The position numbers were made by a program, and so were the translations under genes. From Bacteroidetes bacterium 37-13 (GTDB lineage Bacteria > Bacteroidota > Bacteroidia > Chitinophagales > LD1), in assembly GCA_001897535.1 (NCBI GenBank), contig MKTC01000029.1, positions 1 through 64,000 on the forward strand: 64,000 nucleotides of DNA, in the 5' to 3' direction. Below the pieces are notes generated by a model, which saw nothing but the letters and a program-made list of their open reading frames with translations, was not told the origin of the DNA and did not search any database. Below are positions 34,994-42,647 of the stretch, one piece after another (within the stretch, counting starts at the first letter, position 1; every line of letters begins with the position of its first letter).

Positions 34994-37801
34994 ATGGCAA
35001 AAGATAGCAAGCAAAAGTTAAAACCGGAATTTTGGCTGGAACGCTATCGCTACCGGATAGTTTTTGTGTTTTCTTTTTTGTTATATGCAAATTCTATTTT
35101 CAATTATTATGCATTAGATGATAATTTAGTTGCTACAACCAATTCACAGCAGCCCCATCGGCTCACATCTAAAGGCATACCTGCTATACCCGAAATTTTT
35201 ACAGAACCATATTACAAAGATGCTCAAGGCTATGCGTTTGATTACCGGCCTATAGCTTTGGCAACATTTGCCATAGAGCATAGTTTGTTTGGAGATAATC
35301 CGCATGTGAGTCACTTTTTTAATGTGCTGCTTTATGCTTTGTTGTGCGTTTTATTATTAAAAACTCTTGAAGCCTTGTTGCGAAACTATAACCCGTTATT
35401 GGCATTTGTATGCACTTTGTTATTTGTTGCACATCCTGTACATACCGAAGTGGTGGCAAGCATTAAAAATCGCGATGAAATTTTAGCATTGCTATTTATG
35501 CTGCTGGCTTGTTTGGCATACTTTAAAACAGAAGAAAGAGCAACTAATATTTGGCTTTATTATTTACTGTTTGTTGTAGTATTTATTCTTTCAATTTTAT
35601 CAAAGCCAACAGCAATAGTGATGCTGCCTATTGTAATTCTTTTTGTAACAGTACATCATAAACCAAAATTGCTTCCTTTATTACTGTTATCGGTATTGCC
35701 ACTTATTGTTTTTGCAGTAACACAAAGCAGCCCAATTCCACTTTCGTGGTTTCTAATGTTGCTTGTTGCTGTTTGGTTGCTTACATTGTTGTTTTATACA
35801 ATTTGCTATGTGTCGTTTTTAACAATAAAACAAAGTGTAAATGGACATATTAGCCGCGCTTTACTTACTGTAAGATCTATTCAAGTTATTTCGCGTGATA
35901 ACAATTTCTTTTTTGAGCTATCGCTCATTCCTGCACTTATTTCAATTGCTGCTTTGGTAGTTGTATCCATAGTGTTAGTTACCAAGAATGTTTCGTATGG
36001 CTATGTTCCGGTCTATTTTACTATACCAATATTACTTGGGATTTTACATCACAAGTATGCAAGCCCAATAATGTTCTTGGGAATTTTATTTCTGTCAGTT
36101 TTTAGTATTTATGTTGATTTACTTGGAATTGCTTTGTACCTTTTATTTTTTACAGTTCTAATTAGCAGAAATAAGAGAAGTTTTGATTTCTGGTTGGTAA
36201 CTTGTTTTGCACTTACGATTTTATTCAAATATTTCTTTGACAATACTTACCTTGAAACATTGGTTATAGGTTTGGTATTATATCTAACATTAGTTACTCG
36301 CAACAAATATGTCCAATACGCTTGCATTAGTTTATTTTTTATGTTGCCAACATTAGATTTTTATTTTTCGCATATCAAAAAGGGAGAAGGGGATATTGAG
36401 TTTAGAATATTTGAATTGGTATTATCGTACTGTGCAGGTTTTCTTGTTTTAGCTTGGACAAAAAAAAATCCCCAAAAATGGATTCTGGGAATAAGTTGTG
36501 TATTGATTATAGTTTTAGCTTTTACAGGAAAAGAAAAATTGAATATCAATTTACCAAACTCGAATGTTAAAGTACAAATTAGCCAAGGGTTAAACAAAAA
36601 ACTGCCCCAAGTAGTTGAACAAAATGTTGTAGATCGCCCCATTACATATCTGGAAGCAGTAACAGATGCTTTGTCGCCAATAGAATATAAACTGGGAACA
36701 GCGGCACAAGTACTTAAGCAATATGCAAGTTTATTGGTTGTTCCTTATCCATTATCTTTCTATTATGGCTATAAAATTATAGACCACCAATCGGGCTTTG
36801 AGCCACTGAATATATTGGTGTTGGCGGTATATTTTTTGTTTGGAATTACAGGTTTACTCTTTCTGCGTAAACAGAAAATTATTGCCATATCAATATTGGT
36901 TATGGCAATAGGAATTTCTATTTATACCAATGTTTTTTTAGCAGCACCCGGCATGATGGCAGACCGTTTCCTTTTTGTGCCATCGCTTGGTTTTTGCTTG
37001 TTGTTAGCTTATGCAATACTTAAACTCAACAAGCAAAATATGGAGAACAATTCAGTGGCACTGAATTGGCAAACAATAGCTCCAAAGTTAAAATACTCAG
37101 CACTCGCAATTCTCTTAGTTTATTCAGGCTTAACCATTGCCCGTAATTCAGATTGGAAAAATTCACTCACATTATTCAGTGCTGATATCGGGCATTTAGA
37201 AAACTCAGCACAAGCTAATAATCTTTATGCACTGGAATTGATGGCTCAATCATTTAATGTTGATTCAAATACAGCGCGGCAAATGCGTTTAACTGCAGAG
37301 TACCATTTTAAAAAGTCGGTAGAAATATATCCGAAGTATTTTAATACACAATACGATTTAGCACGCACACAAAGTATTTTAGGCAAGAGCGCAGAGGCAG
37401 AAATGAATTTTGTAAAAGCAGCAGAAATGAATCCGGAATTTCCTTCTGCTTGGTTACAAGCTATAGATATGGCAATAAGTCAGCAGCGCTATACCAATGC
37501 AATTCAATATTTTTCATTTATCCCTCAAAATAGTATAAACCAAAATCCTGCTGCAATTTTAAAATTGGGCTATGCATATTTCTTGAATAAGCAATATGAT
37601 TCTTCTATTGCAACATTACGAAGTGGGGCAATATTGTTTCCTCAACAACCCGATTTGAGTTGGGCAATGGGAGAAGTGTTTATGACGTTATCTAAGAAAG
37701 ATAGTGCAATTTTTTATTACGAAAAGTCTTTAGCAATAAACCCTGCAAATACACAACTTAGGCAATTGATTTTGAACCTAAGAGAAAATAAAATTAAATA
37801 G
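34994..37801 (+). CDS. TMTC-like GT-C membrane protein with TPR repeats (copy 2)
   Basis: 935 residues from ATG 34994. Same layout as the preceding gene: acidic motif 'YYALDDNLVATT', 'FDYRPIALATFAIEHSLFG', 'LLFVAHPVHTEVVASIKNRDEIL', 'APGMMADRFLFVPSLGFC', then C-terminal TPR units ('FKKSVEIYPKYFNTQYDLARTQSILGKSAEAEMNF'). Some stretches are nearly identical in DNA to copy 1 (35264-35362 with 32362-32460; 36651-36711 with 33734-33794), while residues about 200-520 are very different. The pair arose by tandem duplication, and the conserved parts were perhaps homogenised later. Both copies keep the DD motif, so both may be active, with different partners or acceptors. Confidence 0.82.
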   Translation: MAKDSKQKLKPEFWLERYRYRIVFVFSFLLYANSIFNYYALDDNLVATTNSQQPHRLTSKGIPAIPEIFTEPYYKDAQGYAFDYRPIALATFAIEHSLFGDNPHVSHFFNVLLYALLCVLLLKTLEALLRNYNPLLAFVCTLLFVAHPVHTEVVASIKNRDEILALLFMLLACLAYFKTEERATNIWLYYLLFVVVFILSILSKPTAIVMLPIVILFVTVHHKPKLLPLLLLSVLPLIVFAVTQSSPIPLSWFLMLLVAVWLLTLLFYTICYVSFLTIKQSVNGHISRALLTVRSIQVISRDNNFFFELSLIPALISIAALVVVSIVLVTKNVSYGYVPVYFTIPILLGILHHKYASPIMFLGILFLSVFSIYVDLLGIALYLLFFTVLISRNKRSFDFWLVTCFALTILFKYFFDNTYLETLVIGLVLYLTLVTRNKYVQYACISLFFMLPTLDFYFSHIKKGEGDIEFRIFELVLSYCAGFLVLAWTKKNPQKWILGISCVLIIVLAFTGKEKLNINLPNSNVKVQISQGLNKKLPQVVEQNVVDRPITYLEAVTDALSPIEYKLGTAAQVLKQYASLLVVPYPLSFYYGYKIIDHQSGFEPLNILVLAVYFLFGITGLLFLRKQKIIAISILVMAIGISIYTNVFLAAPGMMADRFLFVPSLGFCLLLAYAILKLNKQNMENNSVALNWQTIAPKLKYSALAILLVYSGLTIARNSDWKNSLTLFSADIGHLENSAQANNLYALELMAQSFNVDSNTARQMRLTAEYHFKKSVEIYPKYFNTQYDLARTQSILGKSAEAEMNFVKAAEMNPEFPSAWLQAIDMAISQQRYTNAIQYFSFIPQNSINQNPAAILKLGYAYFLNKQYDSSIATLRSGAILFPQQPDLSWAMGEVFMTLSKKDSAIFYYEKSLAINPANTQLRQLILNLRENKIK

Positions 37802-37877
37802 TACTATTGATGAAAATGCAGTTGTGTTTTTATTTCAATTTTAGTTAGTTTACTGTTGAAAAAAATAATAGTTTGCA

Positions 37878-39257
37878 ATGGGTATTCTTAATACATTTTC
37901 TAAGATTTTTTCTAAACGTCAAGTTGTCTTAGAAAGTGGAAATCCTTTAGTGTGCGAAGCACCCTTTAAAAGTTTACGCTTTGAACATTCGGGTAAAGTA
38001 CTTGCATCTTGTTACAATAGAGGATATGTGCTTGGTGAGTTTCCTAAAAATTCTTTACAAGAAATTTGGTTTGGTGAAAGAATAAAGGCTCTGAAAGAAG
38101 CATTAAATAACAATGATTTTTCATTAGGTTGTCAAACTTGTGGAAGAAATATTCAACAAGGAAACAGGGCTGCTTCAGGTGCTGCACAATATGATTATCT
38201 GAAACATTGGAAGGGCAAAAAAGGCTTTCCTGTTATGTTCGATTTCGAAATCGGAAGCACTTGTAATTTTGAATGTGTAATGTGTTCTGGGGAGTATTCC
38301 TCTTCAATTAGAAAAAACAGAGAAGGCAAAACGCCATACACAGCACCTTTTGAAGATAATATAGATTTATTTGTTGAGCAGCTAACTCCTTTTTTGCCGC
38401 ATTTAAAAGAGATGAGATTTTTAGGAGGAGAACCTTTTCTTATGCGCTCTCATCAAAAAATTTGGGATAAATCTTTAGCAGTTAACCCCCAAATAATGCT
38501 TAGTGTATTAACGAACGGAAGTGTGATGAACAGTCGCATAAAAGAGATGCTGGAAGAAGGAAATTTTAAAGTTTCAGTATCAATAGATTCTATAGTAAAA
38601 TCAACTTATGAATCAATAAGAGTGAATGGTGTTTTTGAAGAAGTAATGGAGAATATAAAATACTTTCATAAGCTAAACAAAGAACGCGGTTACACCATGA
38701 ATTTTAATCTTTGTGTAATGCGGCAGAATTGGTTTGAAATTCCTGACTATTTTAAATATTGTAATGAAAATGGAATTGAAGTTGTGTTGCATACAATTGA
38801 ATTCCCATTGCACTGTGCTATTTGGAATTTGCCTTCGATGAAATTGCAAGAAATTTTAAATTTATATGAACAAGCATCGTTTAATAAATTTGGCGATGCT
38901 AATAGTGTAAAAAATACAAGCACATTTAATGCTTTAGTTAGCCAAGTTAGGAATTGGTTAGCTCATTCAATTAGTAATGAAGGCAAAAGTGTAACAAGAG
39001 GAATAGAGCAATTAAAGATTGTATTAAATACTAAACTTTCAACTTATGCGCTTAAAGAAAGAGACAGAGAGAAAGAATACTATTTCAACTTTATATTGAA
39101 TGTTTGCGATGAATTTACTGAGGAAGAAACAGAAGTTGTTTTACACGCAATCAATCAGCTAAAAATTGATTTACTTATCAACGAAATAAACGTGAGTACA
39201 AAAGAAAGAATTTACGAGCGCTTTAAATTGATAACGCTACACGCAAAAGAAATTTGA
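37878..39257 (+). CDS. Radical SAM protein with N-terminal SPASM/twitch-like domain
   Basis: 459 residues. The radical SAM cluster motif is Cys129, Cys133, Cys136 ('GSTCNFECVMCSG'), followed by 'MRFLGGEPFLM' (SAM-binding GGEP) and 'LSVLTNGSVMN'. Ahead of it, residues 24-90 resemble a SPASM/twitch iron-sulfur domain: Cys26, Cys45, Cys85 and Cys88 in 'CEAPFKSLRFEHSGKVLASC', 'EIWFGERIKALKEAL' and 'GCQTCGRNI'. In most SPASM enzymes this domain is C-terminal. Known members modify peptides or act on sugars; the substrate here is unknown. It is directly followed by the ABC ATPase gene (stop and ATG adjoin), so the two are probably co-translated. Confidence 0.86.
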   Translation: MGILNTFSKIFSKRQVVLESGNPLVCEAPFKSLRFEHSGKVLASCYNRGYVLGEFPKNSLQEIWFGERIKALKEALNNNDFSLGCQTCGRNIQQGNRAASGAAQYDYLKHWKGKKGFPVMFDFEIGSTCNFECVMCSGEYSSSIRKNREGKTPYTAPFEDNIDLFVEQLTPFLPHLKEMRFLGGEPFLMRSHQKIWDKSLAVNPQIMLSVLTNGSVMNSRIKEMLEEGNFKVSVSIDSIVKSTYESIRVNGVFEEVMENIKYFHKLNKERGYTMNFNLCVMRQNWFEIPDYFKYCNENGIEVVLHTIEFPLHCAIWNLPSMKLQEILNLYEQASFNKFGDANSVKNTSTFNALVSQVRNWLAHSISNEGKSVTRGIEQLKIVLNTKLSTYALKERDREKEYYFNFILNVCDEFTEEETEVVLHAINQLKIDLLINEINVSTKERIYERFKLITLHAKEI

Positions 39258-40520
39258 ATGGAAAAGCATCTTTCCATAAGAGTAGAAAACGTTTCAAAAA
39301 TATTTCCGCTTCGTTACCCTCGAAAAGATGAAGATGGGAGAGAAGTATTTGAACATACAGCTTTAGAGAATATCTCTTTTGAGATAAAAAAAGGAGAAAG
39401 TGTTGGTATAATTGGTTCAAATGGAAGCGGCAAAAGTACTTTGTTGCAGATACTGGCAGGTATAACAAAACCCACTTCAGGAAGTGTGCAAATATGTGGA
39501 AAAGTAGCCAGTATTTTAGATGTCGGAACAGGCTTTCATCCAGAACTAAGTGGTAGAGAAAACATATACCTTAATGGGCAAGTCCATGGCTTTTCTAAAA
39601 AGGAAATCGAAAGGAAGATTGATGAAATAATTCAATTCTCGGAAGTTGAAAATTTTATTGATGAACCGGTAAAAAATTACTCAAATGGCATGTATTTGCG
39701 ATTGGCATTTTCAATAATGATTCATTTAGATTTTGATGTTTATTTATTTGATGAAGTGATGAATGTTGGAGATGTTAGTTTTAGAGAAAAATCTAACCAG
39801 AAACTTAAAGAGCTTCAACAAAGTAATAAAACATTCCTATTTGTAAGTCATCAGTTAAGTGAGTTAGAAGATAAAGACTTGTTTTTGCATTTAGAAAAAG
39901 GAGTGCTGAAACAGCAATCGCACCAGGTAGATGTTTTAAGAGCGTATGTAGAATCTACTTTAATAAAAAATGACGACATAAAAATCTATACCGAAAATAT
40001 AGTACTAACCGAATTTAGTGATAAAAACAAGTACGATGACGTAAAACTTATTTCTGTTTCACTGCTTCAGGACTCAGAGCGCTTAGTGAGCAATAAGCCA
40101 CTTCAAGTAGAATTTGTATATGAAAAACTTTATGATTCCGGAACATTAGATGCAATGCTATTTATACAGGACATTGCAGGAGAACCTTTGTTAGTATCAT
40201 CTCCTGTTGCCGATGGGAGAGTAAGTAATTACAAAAACAAGGGGCTTTATGCATTAAAATGTACAATTCCACAAAGTTTTTTAATTTCTACACCATATAA
40301 AGTTTCAATTCAGTTTATTAGAGATTTGAATGTGCTTTTAGCGAGTAGTAATACAGAAGTAATAAATAAAAATGTGAATTCTATTTTTGAAGATGTTGTA
40401 GTTTTTAAACCTGCTTATCTTAATAGATATAAAGATATTGACTTATCAAAAGTGAATTTTAAATACAAATTATTTTTGGCATTAGATTGGGAAGTAAGTA
40501 ATAGAATTGAACAAGAATAA
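39258..40520 (+). CDS. Wzt-type polysaccharide ABC transporter ATP-binding protein
   Basis: 420 residues. Walker A 'GSNGSGKS' is at residues 53-60, signature 'NYSNGMYLRLAFSI', Walker B 'DVYLFDEVMNVGD', switch His in 'FVSHQLSEL'. The 'HPELSGRENIYLNGQVHGF' stretch is typical of O-antigen and teichoic-acid exporters. The added C-terminal region (about 240-420) is beta-rich and matches the Wzt carbohydrate-binding type in size. It follows the radical SAM gene with no gap and precedes a PhyH gene by 15 bases. No permease gene is adjacent. It is distinct from the ATPase at 22595, so two separate glycans or two forms of one glycan may be exported. Confidence 0.87.
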   Translation: MEKHLSIRVENVSKIFPLRYPRKDEDGREVFEHTALENISFEIKKGESVGIIGSNGSGKSTLLQILAGITKPTSGSVQICGKVASILDVGTGFHPELSGRENIYLNGQVHGFSKKEIERKIDEIIQFSEVENFIDEPVKNYSNGMYLRLAFSIMIHLDFDVYLFDEVMNVGDVSFREKSNQKLKELQQSNKTFLFVSHQLSELEDKDLFLHLEKGVLKQQSHQVDVLRAYVESTLIKNDDIKIYTENIVLTEFSDKNKYDDVKLISVSLLQDSERLVSNKPLQVEFVYEKLYDSGTLDAMLFIQDIAGEPLLVSSPVADGRVSNYKNKGLYALKCTIPQSFLISTPYKVSIQFIRDLNVLLASSNTEVINKNVNSIFEDVVVFKPAYLNRYKDIDLSKVNFKYKLFLALDWEVSNRIEQE

Positions 40521-40535
40521 TAAACTAAGAAAAAC

Positions 40536-41411
40536 ATGCTAGATTGCGATTACAGTTTTTTAGATGAACAACAACAAAAGGAATTAAGATACTTGGGCTA
40601 TACCATTATTAAAAGTTTCCCTAAAGCGCGCCTCAAAAAGGTGAAGAAAGAAACAGATGATTTTATTGATGAGGTGAAGTATCAATTTGTTCCTAAAAAT
40701 GAATTGTTTAATCTGATAAACTCTACTTATATCGATACTAAATTGCGTTCTAATAGTATGGTAAAAGAGCATTTGGTATCGTACTTAGAAGAAACCTTAG
40801 ACACTCAAAATATTACCATTATTCCTGTTTCGCATATTTACAAACCTTTTGGGAGCAAAGGCAGTGTATGGCATCACGATAGCTCTGTGGTTGATGAGCG
40901 CACTAATTTCTCATTAAATGTTTGGATGCCATTGGTGAACTCTACACGCCTAAACGGTTGTTTGTGGATGTTTCCTGGTAGTCATATAAACGATAATTAT
41001 TTTCGTGAATTTGCATATAACTATATCGTAGGCGATGTGTATGTAGAAATGCGCAAACACATGATACCACTTAGTGTTAAAGCAGGTGAAATAGTGTTGT
41101 TTCATCGAAATATTATTCACGGTTCTTCCAATAATATGTTGCCCTATGGCAGAACTGCACTGGAAGCGCTGATAATAAATAAAGGCGCACAAATGCATGT
41201 TTATAGACGGGATAAAAAAATTATTGACAAGAAAGTTTTAGACTACAAAGTGGACTTAAAGCATTATCTTGATGAAGATAATATGAGAAACTTTTATAGT
41301 GGCGAGTATAAGTATGATTTAATTGACGAAGAGCCATTTGAAGTAACACAGAAAAGATTGTTAGATTCTATTCCCAAGTTTTTAGAACAGGCTAAAAAAT
41401 TCTCTTTGTGA
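40536..41411 (+). CDS. Phytanoyl-CoA dioxygenase (PhyH) family protein
   Basis: 291 residues. Iron ligands: His113 and Asp115 in 'VWHHDSSVVDER', His195 in 'NIIHGSSNN', and Arg206 ('GRTAL') for 2-oxoglutarate. Core block 'NVWMPLVNSTRLNGCLWMFPGSH'. It lies 15 bases after the ABC ATPase and overlaps the following beta-hydroxylase-like gene by four bases (GTGA), so two different 2OG oxygenases are translationally coupled here. Cytoplasmic. Substrate unknown. Confidence 0.86.
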   Translation: MLDCDYSFLDEQQQKELRYLGYTIIKSFPKARLKKVKKETDDFIDEVKYQFVPKNELFNLINSTYIDTKLRSNSMVKEHLVSYLEETLDTQNITIIPVSHIYKPFGSKGSVWHHDSSVVDERTNFSLNVWMPLVNSTRLNGCLWMFPGSHINDNYFREFAYNYIVGDVYVEMRKHMIPLSVKAGEIVLFHRNIIHGSSNNMLPYGRTALEALIINKGAQMHVYRRDKKIIDKKVLDYKVDLKHYLDEDNMRNFYSGEYKYDLIDEEPFEVTQKRLLDSIPKFLEQAKKFSL

Positions 41412-42064
41412 ATCAATTTCTAAAGAAATTATTGCTAAACAAAATTCAAACGCAAAGAAAACCCTATGGTTATGAATATCCTTTTTGGGTAAAGGATTTT
41501 CAAGACAATATTCAAGCCATTCAAGCGGAATGGAAAAGCTACATTGCTAATCACGGCAAGGGCTATCAGTTCGATGAAATATCAAAAGATCAAGTTGAAC
41601 TGAATAAGGATAAAATGTGGAATGTGGTTTTAATCTACGGCTATTCCCATTTTATAGCAAAGGAACTGAGCAACTTTCCTGTGCTTTACAAATTAGTAAA
41701 AAAGCATCAGAAATATATTACGCTTGCTATGTTTTCTACTACCGATGCAAGGAAAAAAATACCGACACATCATGGAAATAATTATGGTGTAATCAGGCTA
41801 CAAATAGGCATTGATATTGCCGAGCCGGAAAATTGTTATTTAAGAGTAGAAGATAAAAAAGTTTACTTGAAAGAGCAAGAAACATTTTTGTTTGATGATA
41901 CTTTTGAGCATGAACTGGTGAATGATAGCAAACACAACAGAACGGTTCTTTTAATAGATATGTATAGACCTTTGCCTTGGTATTATCAAATACTTAACAA
42001 GAAAATGAATACAGAACTTGCAGAAAGTGAATATGTACAATCTGTTTTAAGAAATTTGAAGTGA
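41408..42064 (+). CDS. Aspartyl/asparaginyl beta-hydroxylase-like 2OG oxygenase
   Basis: 218 residues from GTG 41408. Expected residues: His121 ('IPTHHGNNYG'), His168 ('DDTFEHELVN'), Arg178 ('HNRTVLL'). Spacing (47, then 10 residues) parallels its paralogue at 17051, and both end in a 'S.Y.Q..LRNLK' helix. The family needs only two His for iron. It is the last gene of the plus-strand run that starts with the TMTC-like genes and faces the convergent dps gene. Protein, lipid and glycan targets are all possible. Confidence 0.84.
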   Translation: MNQFLKKLLLNKIQTQRKPYGYEYPFWVKDFQDNIQAIQAEWKSYIANHGKGYQFDEISKDQVELNKDKMWNVVLIYGYSHFIAKELSNFPVLYKLVKKHQKYITLAMFSTTDARKKIPTHHGNNYGVIRLQIGIDIAEPENCYLRVEDKKVYLKEQETFLFDDTFEHELVNDSKHNRTVLLIDMYRPLPWYYQILNKKMNTELAESEYVQSVLRNLK

Positions 42065-42104
42065 ACTGCCTATAAAGATAAATGCTGAAATCCCCAATTA
42101 GTAT

Positions 42105-42584
42105 TTATTTCAAATGTGAACGCAACATCCAAGCGGTAGTTTCATGTTGTTCTATAAGAGAAGTGAGGTAATCGCTCGTGCCGTATGCCAACTCCACCTC
42201 CTTTCCAAGTTTTGAGATGCTTCCTCGTAAATAAATGATTATTGCATCATGGTCAGCAAGTAACATTCTAATATAACTCATGCTATCATTTTTCTCTACT
42301 TTTTCCTCTGCAAGGTGTGTGAGGTTAAGGTACTCTTTCATGGTAGCTGGCGCGTAATGCCCAATTTTTCTAATTCGCTCGGCAACCTCATCTATTACTC
42401 CTTCCAACTCAGTGTATAATTGCTCAAAATAAACATGGATGGTGTGAAAGTCTGGACCTTCAATATTCCAATGGGCGTTTCTTGTTTTTAGATAAAGCAA
42501 AAATTCATCTGCTAAAAGTGGTTCCAAAATTTCAGCAATAATTTCTGTTTGTGCTGGTGTAAGACCAATATCTGATTTTTTCAT
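42105..42584 (-). CDS. dps: Dps family ferritin-like DNA-protection protein
   Basis: 159 residues from ATG 42584; a TTG nine bases upstream is less likely. The helix-bundle ferroxidase site is visible in 'KTRNAHWNIEGPDFHTIHVYFEQLYTELEGVIDEVAERI', where His, Asp and Glu residues at the dimer interface bind iron. Dps forms a 12-subunit shell that oxidises iron with hydrogen peroxide and shields DNA. Length is normal (150-170). A promoter-like TAAATTTG ends only a few bases before the start. It precedes no minus-strand partner and converges on the glycan locus. Confidence 0.92.
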   Translation of the reverse strand: MKKSDIGLTPAQTEIIAEILEPLLADEFLLYLKTRNAHWNIEGPDFHTIHVYFEQLYTELEGVIDEVAERIRKIGHYAPATMKEYLNLTHLAEEKVEKNDSMSYIRMLLADHDAIIIYLRGSISKLGKEVELAYGTSDYLTSLIEQHETTAWMLRSHLK

Positions 42585-42590
42585 GATAGT

Positions 42591-42598
42591 CAAATTTA
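42591..42598 (-). promoter_or_regulatory. Bacteroidota -7 promoter element (TAnnTTTG) for dps
   Basis: The octamer TAAATTTG on the minus strand ends six bases before the dps ATG, with a TTG about 15 bases upstream. Such spacing implies a leaderless or nearly leaderless mRNA. Confidence 0.45.
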
Positions 42599-42647
42599 AC
42601 TGGTGATATAAAGCAACTAAGTTACAATATTATTTGAATGATACTTT

